NCBI GenBank assembly: GCA_009829735.1
Contig: CM020619.1
Location: 15,939,816 to 16,003,815 of the forward strand
Source: Pyropia yezoensis
Lineage: Eukaryota > Rhodophyta > Bangiophyceae > Bangiales > Bangiaceae
Direction: 5' to 3'
DNA length: 64,000 nt
In this document: positions 30,433-41,731 of the stretch, piece after piece
How the letters are laid out: each line of letters opens with the position of its first letter
Numbering within the stretch: position 1 is the stretch's first letter
Made by a program: the position numbers and the translations under genes
Notes under the pieces: model-generated
Database searches by the model: none
The model's input: only the letters and a program-made list of their open reading frames with translations
What the model was told of the DNA's origin: nothing

Positions 30433-33052
30433 TGCTCGTGACGGTGCGGGAGACCGCAGGGGAGGGGCGGGAGAGCAAGTTCGAAGCGCCGCGGCGACGG
30501 CGTGGCCCAGACGCGGTGAGAAAGGGAGTATGGCCGAATCGGCGGTGACTGCGGGAGCCCATCGAAGATCCCAGACGAGCGCGGTACGCAACCTATCGTG
30601 GAGCAGATTGAGGAGCTTTGGGTGGCGTAACATGGTGCGTCCGCGGCCGAGGCGGCTGCCCCAACATGGGTCCCGCCTGTAGTGGCTGCATCGACGGCTG
30701 CAGTCGCGGTGGCGGCAGAGTGGAGGCGGCAAAGGGAAGAGGGCCCATCGGCAAAAAGAAATGCATGTGCACGTGTTTTCTTAGCTGCCATTGCCGCCTC
30801 CGCCAAGCGATGTCGCCGATGTCGGCAGTGAGGACCGCCGCCGATGCCCCTCCGCCCGTCGGCGGGCATACCGCACTCCTCTTCTCGCCTGGCAAGAGGA
30901 GTTGAGGGATGAGGAAGAGGGGATGGCGGCCGACTGGACACAGCGGTAGCGAGAGGCGGCCGCGGCTGCCAAGGGGAGGCGAAACGCCGACCGCGCGTGC
31001 ATCTGATAGGAGCGGGAAGCCCAGCGTGAGGGGGCGAGATGGGGCAGCGGCGGCGGAAGTGGCTTGGTCTCTCTCCAGCAACGCCCGCGGCCTGCAAGCC
31101 TTAATGGGAGCTTCTGCGTCAAGCACAGCGAGCGGTTTGTGGTTGGGGCCGGACGGCGGCGGCACTGGAGACGGGTTGGTTGGCGGTGCGGTGGCGTTGG
31201 CGGCAGCTGTAACGGTGGCGGTAGCGGTGGCGGTGGCGGTGGCGGTGGCGGTGGCGGTGGCGGTGGCGGTGGCGGCAAAGTCACGCTGGCCAGGCGATAT
31301 CGGAGCTCGTTCCGGTGAGGCCTCGGGACGGCGCCCCTGCCTTTTCCCTCCGGTGGCGTCGCCGTCCACACCTCCTCGGCGGCTGTCAGGTTGGTGTCAA
31401 CGGAGCAAAAAAAGAGTGGAAAGCAGCACCGTCCACAACACCTTACGCTACCCCATGGAAGCCCATCTGGCTGCCCAATCCCCGCGGAAAACAGTACCAC
31501 CTCGCGCCGCACGCCAGTCGCCGCTGCGGCTGCGACTGTTGCGGTTGCGCCCGAGGCGGCCTGGCGCGTGTACGACGGCTGCCGAGCGCGGGGGGACCGC
31601 CGGCCGCCGCGAGGTTGACCCGCACCAGCGGCGCCGCGGCCAGCGCCGTCATCGACGCCTCGCCTGCGACGGGCTCCATGTCCACTGACATGGCCGGGTC
31701 GGTCGCTGTCGTGGGGTCGCTGCCGGCCGAGGCAGGGGTGGGATCCTGGGGGGTAGCACTGTCGTCTTCCTTATCCCATGATATCGCCACGGCGCTGAAG
31801 GGGGTGGGGGGGATTGCGGCGGCGGCAGCTGCAATCGCGGCATGGCCAACGTCGCCCATGCCTCCGAGGGTGAAGAAGAAATGGCCACCAGGGCAGGGGG
31901 GGCGGCGGTCGTCTCCGTTATACTACAGAGGCGGAGAGCCGGGGGGAAGGGTGATGGTGTCGGGGGAGGAGGGGTGGATGGTGATTCCAAGCCTAGCGGC
32001 AACGCCGGCAGCAAAGGAACGCGTGCGACACAGGCCTCGTGGTTGCAGACGCCTCACGCTGTGAGGGAGTGGCAAATTGGTGAAGAGACGTCGGTCAGGT
32101 AAATGGGGGCAGGGAATGCAAACGGGAATCCACCACGGCAATGGTGGCCGTCCGTGGCACCACAGCAGGCGAGTAGCGGCAACGAAGGCGGCGGTGGCAG
32201 CGACGGCGGCGGCGGCTACGGCGGCGGCAGCGTCGGTTGCCGCCGGCCGGTGCTGCTCTACAGTAGCCAACCATGCGTCCACGCCGCAGTCGCTGCTGCT
32301 GTGGGTCGCCGTTTCCCCCTCAATCCTCTGCGGGACGCGAAGCGTGCCCCAACAACGCGCTTTATTCAAATACGGTGCAGGAACGAGCGTGCACCGCATG
32401 CCATCCAGCTGGCGACATGGGGCGGCACCGCGACGGCGGGACCGACTCTGGCGGCACGCGGCGCTGGGTCGGCGGCGGCGGCGGCAGGCGGGACGGCCGC
32501 GGCCGTGGGCGGCGAAGCGGCAGAGAAACGGAGTGGTGCGGCCAAGAGCGGGGGAGATGGGGGGGTGGGGCTGGACGGTAGGGGGCCATGCCCCGCTGCA
32601 GGCCTCCCCGACACCGTCAGGCGCGTCAACACCCCCCCCCCTGCCCGCGGCAAGGCGGCGCGCGGCGCTGGCATCCAGGCGGTGGCGGTAGCGGCGGGCA
32701 TCGACGGGGTTCCCTCGGTGTCCGGCGGCACGCCGGTCGCCGCGGGCCGGCTTGTGGCCGGGAGCGGCACTGGGGGGGGTTTGGTGCTCGGCGGCGGGGA
32801 TGTCACGCCACTGCCGCCCCCCGAACGGCATCTGGCGTCGCCGCCGCTGCCTCTGCGGCCCACACTGCGGCGACACGCGACGGCGGCGGCGTCGCAGGGG
32901 TGGCGACGGGAGGCGCACGTGTTTGCGGTGGGGGTACGGGCGGCGGGGCGGGGTGGTTCGGCGGCGAGGGGCGATCCCCCCCTTGCCAGCTCTCCCACGA
33001 CCGCCCGAGACGCCGCCGCCACGCCCCACGTTGCCGCCGAGGGGGCAGCTAC
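30433..33052. other. GC-rich low-complexity region 3' of importin alpha
   Basis: Both strands carry long overlapping Ala/Gly/Pro/Arg-rich frames created by base composition. The last exon or exons of importin alpha should lie here on the minus strand, but no conserved C-terminal block could be recognised. A minus-strand frame at 31443-31859 with an acidic stretch (ISWDKEDDSATPQD) is one possible candidate. Confidence 0.35.
31213..31275. repeat. (GGTGGC)n microsatellite
   Basis: About ten hexamer units with one early variant (ggtagc). It explains the Val-Ala, Gly-Gly and Ala-Thr repeat frames seen on both strands. Confidence 0.85.
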
Positions 33053-34944
33053 CGACATCATAGTTGGCGTGCGTTTGGAGGAGCTCCAGCTTGTCCAACC
33101 CACCAGTGGCTTCCACCTCCTCGGCGTACTGGCTCCCAAAAAGCGTGTTGTCGGGGGCGCCACGGAGGCGCTCCTCTGCCCTGAGGATGTTCTCCAGGCC
33201 CTCGAGCGCCACCGAAATGATCCGCGCGTCCTGGGCGTCAAGCAGGTTACACGACGGCTCGATGGCGCCAGCTGCCACCAGCGCCGCAATCTGCGCGTCA
33301 TTACCGCCCGACGTGGCGTTGTTGATCTCCCATGCGGCCTCCTTCTTGATGTCAAATTCGGCGGTGAGGAGGAGCTCGACCAGCGGCGGCAGCAGGCCCG
33401 CGTCAATGATCGCGCCAATCTGTTCTCGGTTGCCCTCCGTGATGTTCGACACAGTCCAACACGCCCCCTTGCGGATGCCCTTCTTGGGCGACGTCAGCGG
33501 CGCCATCAATGCCGGACTCGCGTTGATGTTGATCACCACCTCCATCTGGACGTCGTCCCCTGTCACCACATTGCCCACTGTACGCAGGGCGGGGGTCTGC
33601 ACAGCTGCCGACGGGTGCAGGAGGAGCTCCACCAGGCGCTTAATCGCCCGCGACTCGACCACCGCCCGGATATTAACGTCCTTCCCGTCCGACAGGTAGC
33701 TGAGCGCCCACGCCGCGTCGGTCAACACCTCGTCATCGTCAAAGTAGACCAGGTGGGCGAGCGTGGCCAGCCCCGGGCGGACGGCCTCAAAGTATGGCTG
33801 CGGCTTGCCGCGGCACAGGTTGGAGAGCGTCCAAGTAGCGTTGCGGAGCATATTGATCTTGCTGTTGCCTGTTAGCTGCGCGTGCAGCGGCGGCAGCGGC
33901 CCTGCCGCAAGCACCGCGTCCCGGCAGCGCGGGGAGTTGCCCGCCATGTTGCATAGCGCCCACACCGCCTGCTGCCGCACATCGTCATTGGGGGACTCAG
34001 GGAGGCGCACAAAAACGGGCACCGCTCCGGCATCCATCACCACCGCAGTGTGGGCTGAGGCGCCCGAGGCGATGTTGGTGAGCGCCCAAGCCACTTCTCA
34101 CTGGAGCTGCGGCAGGGGCTCACACTGGAGGAACTCGAAAAAACGCGGGACCACCGCCTGCGCAAACACCGCGTCAATATGCGGGTTCCGTTCTGGTAGG
34201 GCAGAGGAAAGAAAAAGATCAGCCAAGTGAGGTGAGGTCGTGCAGCGCGGCGTGGCCGACACAATCGAGCAGGCGTTGGACAAGAGAGAAAGCAAGGCAC
34301 CAAAAAAGAACAGTCAGCCATGAGCCAGGCCAGAAACATCGCACCAGGCAAGCACCGATCGAGGCGCAACCACAAGCAGACAAAGCGCGGCAACACACGC
34401 CAACGCCAGGCGGCACCAGACGCGCGTGGTTCACTTGGCAACCAGCCCGGTGGGACAGCCCCCTCGTTCTCTCTCGCGCGCACCCGCGGCAACAACGCTC
34501 CGAACACCGCTACCCGCCACCCTCGTCGCCATCATGCATACCCATGGACAACAACTTGCGAAACTCGAGCGTGCACTGCGTCTGCTCCGCCCCGTTGCCG
34601 CCCATAACCCCCCGCACCATCTCGGAAAGGCGCTCCAGCCCGTACTCCACCTCTGTGGCTTGCGCCCCATCCACGTCGGCGGCAGCGGCGGTGGACCTAC
34701 CCACTGCCCCCACTGCCGACGCAGCGGCGGCGGCCGCAGCAGTGGCAGCAGCAGACGCAGCACCATCGCCACCCGCCGCACCGGCGGCGGCGGTCTCGCG
34801 GCGCTTCCTCATCAGGTTCTCCTCGCACTTGGCCTTGCGGATCTCCACCTGGTGGTCCTCCCGCTTGCGCCGAGCCTCCTCCCCATCAATGGCCTTTCTG
34901 AAGCCCGCCCGCCACACCTCTTGCTTGCTCCGGCGGGAAGGCAT
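33053..34944 (-). CDS. Importin subunit alpha (two exons; in-frame TGA; C-terminus not found)
   Basis: Nuclear import adaptor that binds NLS cargo through Armadillo repeats and importin beta through its IBB domain. Exon 1, 34944-34542, starts at [15 protein letters not shown] and holds the basic IBB region ([18 protein letters not shown]), an Ala-rich insert and EFRKLLSM. An intron with GTATGC at 34541 and CCAG at 34193 joins LLSM to ERNPHIDA, as the family requires. Exon 2, 34192 to about 33053, has Arm repeats with the expected blocks: [61 protein letters not shown] and [14 protein letters not shown], the Trp/Asn pairs that hold the NLS. It ends at [16 protein letters not shown] before GGTAGC, a likely donor. 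In the first Arm repeat TGA (34100-34098) stands where the family has Phe in LQFE. Without suppression this truncates the protein early. Confidence 0.88.
34193..34541 (-). other. Intron 1 of importin alpha
   Basis: 349 bp, donor GTATGC and acceptor ctaccag. Both ends are fixed by the conserved protein sequence across the junction (codon split after its first base, G|AA for Glu). Confidence 0.8.
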
Positions 34945-36410
34945 GGTGGTCGTCGTCCAGGAAGACGACAAAGGAAAGAAAATAAAGGGGGGGGGGGCGA
35001 CCCACCTCCTACCCCTTCCCCCCTCCCATCCCCTTCATCGTACCCGGCTAAGGTGGCAGGCGTGCAGTTCGGTCCCGAAAAAGAATGGACCTCAAATAAG
35101 GACCTCGCCCTGCCCCCATCAGCGTTGCGGGGACGTTGAGGGGCCGTTAAACTCCCCGCGGCGGCGTGCGGCACGGTGCGGCGCGCGGGGCGCGGCGGCG
35201 AGCACGCGGCGAGCGCCCACTCCCACCCTCCGCCCCCCCCTCAGCGGTGGGGTCAGGAACCGGGCGGGGGGTGCGGGGTGGTCATGCCCGCCCTCCCCCA
35301 CCGACCACCGCCCCCCCCGCCAGTGGCGGTGCCGCCCGCAAGCAGCACCCATCGGAACGTCCACAGCAACGACAAAGGCGCGGTGGGGAGAGGGGGGGGG
35401 GATGCACAAAAGGGCACGTCGGGCGCGACAGAGACACGGAGAGCGGACGGGCGTAGCGGAGTACCACGCGCCCCAGCCGCCCATTGCTCCTCGCAGGCAG
35501 GTGGACGTGCGCAGGCGTCTGCCTAGGCAGCGACAAAAATAATAGGTGGCACAAACGGGGCGGTGTCGCGACACTGAGAGCCGGAGCTCACAATTCCCCG
35601 CAAGAAGAGCGACAAGTGTGACTGACCACGTATTTCCCCTGTTGCTATTGTCGTTCAGTTTATGAATGGCAATCTGCGGGGCGTTACACAACACGTTTCT
35701 CAATGTAAAGCACAAATCCCTTAACTGGAAACCGTACCGTGTACCTCTGAGAATGCTTCCACGTTTCCTCTTCGTACAATGCTTGGGCGGTTCTTCAAGA
35801 AATTGTTGGGATATTCCTCAGAACGTTTCGGAAGATCGTTCAAGAACGTCTAACGTTTTTGCTTCTCGGGCCGGCAATAGAACGTCAAAGAACTGTACTT
35901 CAGAACATATATCTAGTGGGCGCAAAACGCACTTTTGCAGACTTGGTATTGAGATATCCTTCGTCAGTATTCCCACAGCTGTCAGGTCTGCTCAGAAGAC
36001 TATCTCGGCTATTGCTCGATACGTATCTTCAGTTTATGCCTTGCTTGTTCATAATTCCTGTGAGTGGTACTCCAGAGCAAGGTGCTTTTCAGACCTGACG
36101 CAGCCCACGAATACGTGTCGATAGTGTTGGCAAACACGCCCATTTTCGGTGGGCGTGAGGCGCGACCTCGAAGAACACGCGTTGAGACCGTGGTTGTCAC
36201 GAGTTTAATGCATGCATTTTCATTTTTTAATCAAAGCATAGATTAAAGCATAGATTAATCAAACCCCGGAACCGACCGTTGCATTAATCATACAGCACTT
36301 ATCGGCAGTAAGTATACGAAATCCTGTACATGGATCAAGACCCACTGCGCGGGTGGCGCGGCGCCGCGCCGCCGGCCTGCTGCTGCGTGACGGGCCGGCG
36401 GCGAGGGAAC
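34945..36410. other. Importin alpha upstream region and AT-richer spacer
   Basis: 34945-35160 is the 5' flank of importin alpha, with a G8 run at about 34988 and CT-rich tracts on the plus strand. 35600-36300 is clearly more AT-rich than its surroundings and carries frames of up to 150 codons without any recognisable domain. No terminal repeats were found that would make it a defined transposon. Confidence 0.35.
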
Positions 36411-36606
36411 CCCGCCATTGGCTGGAGCCGGCACCCCCCTCCCAGCACCACCCCGGCCCCTCTCCTTCCCAACAACCCCGCCATTGGCTGGAGCCTGCAC
36501 CCCCCTCCCAGCGCCCCCCCGGCCCCTCTCCTTCCCAGCAGCCCCGCCATAGGCTGGAGCCGGCACCCCCCTCCCAGCACCCCCCCGGCCCCTCTCGCTC
36601 CGCCAC
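36411..36606. repeat. 66-bp tandem repeat, three units
   Basis: Units start at 36411, 36477 and 36543, each beginning cccgccattggctggagc (third unit cccgccataggctggagc). The period is a multiple of three, so a 22-residue peptide repeat (NPAIGWS...) appears on the plus strand. No surrounding gene supports its translation. Confidence 0.85.
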
Positions 36607-37900
36607 GGAGGTCACCTTCCCACTGTGTGGCACCCCCTCCCCCCCGCCCCCCCCTTTTGGTGCGCAGCGGGGGGGGGGGAGGAGGGGGGGCGCGTAGCCA
36701 GGCTATCCCCCCTCCTCCCGCCCCCCCAGAGCAGCACGCCACAGCCCCATCCGCCCCAACCGACCCGTGGAACGGTTGCCCATGCTACTCTGCATACAAT
36801 AGGTACTGTAACTGCGGCCGACGCCGTGGCGGGTCGACCGCCCATGGCCGCCGCCGCCGTCTCCCCACCTCATTCTCTAACAACCCCCCCCGCCCCCCAG
36901 ACCGCGAGCGCCAGGAGTGGCACCCGTCGGGGCCGACCCTGTCCCGCCCCCCCGCCCCCCCCCCCCCCCGCCTGCCGCGCGGCGTCAGAACCGCGGCAGA
37001 TCAAACGGGCCGCGGCGCGGAGCAGATCCAGGCCCGTGGGCAAGGCGTGTGCCGCCACCGTGGCGCGCGCTACCCGCCAGGGGACAAGCCCCCCGCCAGC
37101 CGGGCGCTGCAGCCCCCCAGCCCGCTCGCCGCCACCGTCACCGCCACCGTCACCGCTGCCGCCACCGTCGCCGCCCCCGGCGCGGTCACCGCCGCCGCCG
37201 CCGCCATCGCCACCGCCACCGCCATCCGCAATCCCCACCACCCCCTCACGCCACCCCGACCGCCACCCCTACCCCAGCCTCTCACCGTCACCGCCACCGT
37301 CCCCGCCACTGCCCCGCCCCCCATCGCCACCCACCCCCGCAACCACTCCACCGCTCACCCGCGACCGGTGGGTGCGGGGTGCCCACCGCCCGCGGTCGCC
37401 GGCGGCCGCCGGTGCGCCACCGCGCCGTCGACGTGGGGGGGCAAGTGCCTCCCCGCGTGGCCACGCCCACTGACCACCGCCCTCTCTCGCCGGCTGTCGG
37501 TACGGCCGGCCCCCCGCCCGGTCGCCCCCACCTCCCTCCCGCCTGACGTGCGCGCGCACGCGCTCGTGGTGCGCCCCGCGCGACGCGGAAGCCGGGACGC
37601 GCGGCGGCTCCCTCCCCCTCCACCTTCCCCTCCACCTCCCCCGCCCCCCCAGTCCACCGCTCGACAAACCGGCACGCTGCCGCGGCGCTGCTGCTACCCG
37701 ACGTGGTCTGCTTGCTGTCTACCCCACCCACCAGTCTGCCCCCCATCCCCTCCCACCCGTCGTGGGGATTGGGTTGGGACGGCGCCCTCCACGCGCTCCT
37801 CCCATCCCCCATTGGGCTATTTGCGTCCCCCCCACCCCTCCCTCGTCCCCGTACTCACTTCCCTTCCCCCCCCCCCCCCCCCCCCCCAGAGCTCGACGCG
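36607..37900. other. Very C-rich region upstream of the next gene
   Basis: Plus-strand C-rich with many CCCC tracts and (CCGCCA)-type repeats at 37125-37330. It ends in a run of about 22 C (37867-37887) followed by CAG at 37887-37889, which looks like a strong splice acceptor for the gene that follows. A second acceptor-like site (ccccccccag) lies at about 37650. Upstream exons may exist but could not be set. Confidence 0.4.
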
Positions 37901-39760
37901 ATGGAGGCAGAGGCGCTCGAGTACGTGCGGGCCCGCCACGGCGCGGGCCTGCCCACCCTCCTCCTCCTCCCCCGCACCGCGGGGGCCCCGCGGGACACGC
38001 GGTGGGTGGCGACGTTCCTGTCCACCCCGGCGCTGCGGGCGCGCCTCGCCGCCGCGGGCTGCCCGGCGGTGGTGGTGACGCCGGGCAGCCACGCGGCTGC
38101 GGCGGTGGCGGCTGCCGCGGCGGGCGCTGGTGGGGAGGAGGTGGGGGAGGGTGACGGTGGTGCGGGGGGCGGCGGCGGCGGCGGTCGGGGCGGCCCGCCG
38201 CTGCACTTTCTGGGCGACCCATCTGGCGGGGTGACCGCCTGGCTCCGCGCCGCGGGCGTGTGTACGCGCCTGCGGGAGGGGGGCGACGTGGGGGTGGTCG
38301 CCTGGGGCTGGGGCGCCGTCCCCCTGTACAAGTGGGCGCTGAGCCAGGAGGCGCCCCAGCCGGGCGTTGGCAAGGTCGCCCGCGTCCACCCGGGGGCGGT
38401 GTGGGGGTATGTGGAGGGGGAGCTGCTTGGCGGGGGGGTGGGGGGGGTGGACGTGGCCGTGGACGGCGAGGAAGACGAGGAGGTGACCGACGATGAGGAC
38501 GAGGACGTGTTGGCGGCCATCCCGGCGGGAGGCTGGGGGGGGGCTTGGGACATTCAAAAGTTGCGGGGGGGGGTCAACCATACGCCGGGGGGTGGCTGGG
38601 GGGGGGTTGGGGGGGGGGGGGGGGTGCTCCCACTCCCTGTCGACCCGGACGAGGACGACATCCAGCCAGTCACCATGACAGCCGCGGGCTTTGCGGCCGC
38701 CGGGGGGGGGGGCGGGCGTGCTGCGGACGTGGAAGGCAACACGCTTGACCGCCCGCAACCGGCAGCGGCGGCGGCGGCGGCGGCGCCCGCGGGCGGCCGT
38801 CGGCCCGCATCTGCGGCCGCATCGCAGCCCGTTTCGGCGGCCGCGACGGGGGGCAGAGGTGGGCCGCCGCGGTGGGCAGAGCCGGCGGTGGCGTCGACGG
38901 CGGCGGTGCCCCCCCCCCCGCCATCAATCGCCCGGCACGGACCCCACGCGGGCGCGTCCAACGGATCCCTGCCAGTCGACGGTGCGTGGGCCCCCCCCCC
39001 CACGTCGGCCTCCTCGGCGGGGAGCGGCACGCCCTCTCGCGGCTCGTACGAGAGCGTCAGCACGTCGGGCGGGAGTTCCCCGCCGCCACCAACGTCCCCC
39101 GCCGCGGGCGCGTCGGCCGCGGCCATGGCGCGGATCGTTTCGCTCTCCCACCGTGCATCCACGGGGGGTCCGGCGGCGGTGGCAGCCGCAGCCGCGGCGG
39201 CGGCCGCCGCCGCCGCTGCGGCCGCGACGGCGGCTACAGCGGCGGCCGCGACGGCGGCGGCGGCGGGGGTGCCCGCCGCGGTGCCGCCACGGGCAAACGG
39301 CGTCGGCGGTGGGGCGGGGCCGCGCGGGGGGATCCCCCCCACCGCCGGCGGGGCCGCCGCGTTGTCGGCGCCGCCGCCGCTGCGAGGGGCCCACCACTCG
39401 CTCCCCGTTGGGGCGGCCGGCGGCGGCGGCGGCTCTGCCGCGGCCTACCTGCGGCGCAAGCTCAGCGTCTCCCGGCGGCCGTCGTCGACATTGCCGTCGG
39501 ACCCGACGCCCGCCGACGCGCGGCGGTGGCGGCGGTGGATGGGGGGGGGGGGTGGGGGGGAGGGAGGGGGCGGCGGCGGGGGCAAGGTCGCCGCTATCGC
39601 GGACCGCCGTCGGGAGGCGCAGGCAGAAGGGGGGGGGGAGCGGGGGGGCGCGGGGTCACCCGTGGATCGGCCAGAGAGGGCGGGGGAGCGCCGCGGGGGG
39701 TCGGACCCGGTCAGGCGCGCGGAGGGCGGGGGCAAGGCCCTGTATGAGTACTACAGCTGA
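37901..39760 (+). CDS. Unrecognised low-complexity protein, possibly with a small alpha/beta N-terminal domain
   Basis: The frame runs from the ATG at 37901 (MEAEALEYVRARHG) to the stop at 39760, 619 residues. The poly-C plus CAG just upstream suggests that 37890 is an exon start and the true N-terminus lies further 5'. Residues 1-165 have globular composition, with alternating strands and helices in PTLLLLPRTAG, RWVATFLSTPALRARL, CPAVVVTPGS and LHFLGDPSGGVTAWL. The order is loosely like a thioredoxin-fold AhpC/TSA-type protein without its cysteine; this is a weak guess. An acidic stretch follows (EEDEEVTDDEDEDV), then about 400 residues of Ala/Gly/Ser/Pro-rich sequence with a long poly-Ala run, and a basic tail ending ALYEYYS. 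G-runs in the coding strand make frame errors possible. Confidence 0.5.
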   Translation: MEAEALEYVRARHGAGLPTLLLLPRTAGAPRDTRWVATFLSTPALRARLAAAGCPAVVVTPGSHAAAAVAAAAAGAGGEEVGEGDGGAGGGGGGGRGGPPLHFLGDPSGGVTAWLRAAGVCTRLREGGDVGVVAWGWGAVPLYKWALSQEAPQPGVGKVARVHPGAVWGYVEGELLGGGVGGVDVAVDGEEDEEVTDDEDEDVLAAIPAGGWGGAWDIQKLRGGVNHTPGGGWGGVGGGGGVLPLPVDPDEDDIQPVTMTAAGFAAAGGGGGRAADVEGNTLDRPQPAAAAAAAAPAGGRRPASAAASQPVSAAATGGRGGPPRWAEPAVASTAAVPPPPPSIARHGPHAGASNGSLPVDGAWAPPPTSASSAGSGTPSRGSYESVSTSGGSSPPPPTSPAAGASAAAMARIVSLSHRASTGGPAAVAAAAAAAAAAAAAAATAATAAAATAAAAGVPAAVPPRANGVGGGAGPRGGIPPTAGGAAALSAPPPLRGAHHSLPVGAAGGGGGSAAAYLRRKLSVSRRPSSTLPSDPTPADARRWRRWMGGGGGGEGGGGGGGKVAAIADRRREAQAEGGGERGGAGSPVDRPERAGERRGGSDPVRRAEGGGKALYEYYS

Positions 39761-40045
39761 GGGGGGAGGACGGGTTGGAAGGGAAGGGGGAGGGGAGGCG
39801 TGTGGCTTGTCGATGCGCAGCCGGTGAAGAGAAGAAAGAGGTGAGACTGCATGGCAGACGAAAAAAAAAACAGCACGTAGCCCGGAACAAAACAGGGATA
39901 AACAACCAGGACGCAACAAAAACAAGGAACCACACGCAGAAGGCCTTCGCCGTGCGACTGTGCGCAGCGCGTGTGTCACCCCCCCCCCCCCCAACCTCAC
40001 CACCCCTCCCATACCCCTCCACCCCTGCCTTCGTGGCGCGCAGCG
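39761..40045. other. Short convergent spacer
   Basis: Separates the 3' ends of the plus-strand gene ending at 39760 and the minus-strand reductase ending at 40046. It contains an A-rich stretch (39825-39930) and a 12-C run. No gene. Confidence 0.5.
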
Positions 40046-41047
40046 CTAGAACTTGAAAATCTGGGACGCACCGTACCCCACCGCGTCCAAGTTGGCGAGC
40101 ATCGCCTTGTTCATCGGCGGTGGCCCGCACAGCAGCACCAGCGCATCGTCGGTGACGGGTCCAAATTGGGCGCGGATGTGGTCGGCGGTGACAAAGCCGA
40201 CCCCCCCGGTCCACCCCTCCGCAGGTTTGTTCAGCACGTAGTAGACGGAAAAGGCATTCTTCCCCCCCGCAGCGGCCAGCGCGTCCAGCTGCTCCTTGAG
40301 CAGGATGTCGTCGGGCGTGACGTTGGCCAGGATGAGCGACAGCCGCGTCGTGTCGGCCGGGTCAGCGATGAGGGCGGTGAGGACCTGCCACATGGGCGTA
40401 ATACCCGTGCCCCCCGCGATCATACAGATGTGGCCGGCCATGCCGCGGGTGTAGGCAAACTTTCCCAGCGGCCCGCGCACGTCAATGGTGTCACCCACCT
40501 TCAGAGAGTCGAGGTGACGAGACATGGTGCCGTGTGGCTCGGAGTACACCTTGATCAGCAGTTCGAAGTGGCCTTTGGTGGAGAGGCCCGACGTGGGCGT
40601 GTACGGCCGCTTAACTTCCTTGCCGTCCACGGTCGCACGAACGCTGATGTGGCGGCCGAGGGGGAGGCCCAGCGTCGCGTCGGGGGTAGGGAGGCCAAAC
40701 CGGAAGAGCCGTGTGTTGTGGCTGGTTTCGGTCTTGTGCGTCAACGGGAAGGCCGCGTACTGGTCGGCAGAGATCACACCGCCAGTGGCAACGGCCGCGG
40801 CGGGGGCTGCGGCTGCGCTCGTGCCGCCGCGGCCGCCGGCAGGCGCCGCAAACAGGATCTTGGACGCAACGGCAATGGCCAACAGCGCGGCGCCGACGCC
40901 CAGCACCACCACCACCTTGTCAGAAAAGAGGGACACCCCGGCCGCTGGCGCGCCGCCACCGCCGCCGCCGCCGGTGGCGGCCACGCCGCGGGCGGCGGTA
41001 AGGGCCACGACCGCCGCGGCGGCAGCGCAGGAGGCAGACGCCTCCAT
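40046..41047 (-). CDS. NADH-cytochrome b5 reductase
   Basis: FAD enzyme that passes electrons from NADH to cytochrome b5 for fatty-acid desaturation and sterol steps on ER or outer mitochondrial membranes. 333 residues from the ATG at 41047 (MEASASC). The frame is open 35 codons further up, without a better start. Order: Ala/Gly-rich N-terminus; one membrane helix at about 43-66 (VVVVLGVGAALLAIAVASKI); an Ala/Gly linker; the FAD domain with RPYTPTS (147-153, flavin-binding RxYT box); and the NADH domain with MIAGGTGITPM (GGTGITP 212-218) and LLCGPPPM (307-312). It ends in IFKF, close to the aromatic C-terminus usual in the family. Length suits a membrane-anchored form. No introns. All diagnostic motifs are intact. 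Confidence 0.95.
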   Translation of the reverse strand: MEASASCAAAAAVVALTAARGVAATGGGGGGGAPAAGVSLFSDKVVVVLGVGAALLAIAVASKILFAAPAGGRGGTSAAAAPAAAVATGGVISADQYAAFPLTHKTETSHNTRLFRFGLPTPDATLGLPLGRHISVRATVDGKEVKRPYTPTSGLSTKGHFELLIKVYSEPHGTMSRHLDSLKVGDTIDVRGPLGKFAYTRGMAGHICMIAGGTGITPMWQVLTALIADPADTTRLSLILANVTPDDILLKEQLDALAAAGGKNAFSVYYVLNKPAEGWTGGVGFVTADHIRAQFGPVTDDALVLLCGPPPMNKAMLANLDAVGYGASQIFKF

Positions 41048-41731
41048 AGCGGTGAGACCCCGGGAAGAGGCTGCAGGATTGGCGGGAGGACGGGGGGAGG
41101 AGGGGGGGCGATCAACCAGCACGCCGTTGGCCTCTCGGGAGATGGAAATCACTTCGCAAGAGTTGTAGGGTTGAGCACATCAACGACACTCCTCACTTGC
41201 CGTCGCAACTCGCTGGGACGCCGCGTTCTCCGTCTGGTCCCTCAAAGTTGCAACGTGGCGCTGTCCATCCTTAATTTAACGAATACGGCAATACGTATCG
41301 AAACGGCTCTCGGAGAACAGTGCTCTCTTGTGCGCGCCAAGAACGCACCGCTGCCATCGGCGCCGACCCAACCATACCCCCCATCTACGCCACAAAGCTC
41401 GAGAAGAAAGGCCAGACCGTGACAACACCCAAAGCAGCGACAGGAGAGGCGACCAGAAAAAACAACAGAGAGAATAGAAACTAACGAGACCCATCAATAG
41501 GGAACATTGGAAACAACACAACGCTACAGGTCGCAGCGTGGAAACACGCATCAGGCAAGTTACACAGCTCGTTACACGCCTACGGATGGTCGGCAAACGA
41601 CCGCGCGGACGGCCGCATGTGGTATGGCATGCAGACATGTGCAAGGCAAGCACAGGAGGCCAGAACGGGGAGCGGAGGAGGACAGAAAGCCCAGGCAGAG
41701 GAACAGAGGAAGACAAAGAGCCCAGGCACGG

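Noticed and set aside
31923..33050. Open frame continuing 370 codons past the importin alpha Arm repeats
   Set aside because: Low-complexity sequence beyond a likely splice donor (GGTAGC), unlike any importin C-terminus.
35119..35715. 198-codon minus-strand frame upstream of importin alpha
   Set aside because: No domain, mixed composition, and it overlaps likely promoter sequence.
36330..38078. 582-codon plus-strand frame
   Set aside because: Pro-rich reading of C-rich and tandem-repeat DNA; it crosses a strong splice acceptor and has no domain.
37901..38400. Peroxiredoxin-like (AhpC/TSA) assignment
   Set aside because: Only a loose order of strands and helices matches; the catalytic cysteine motif is absent, so it is kept as a remark and not a call.
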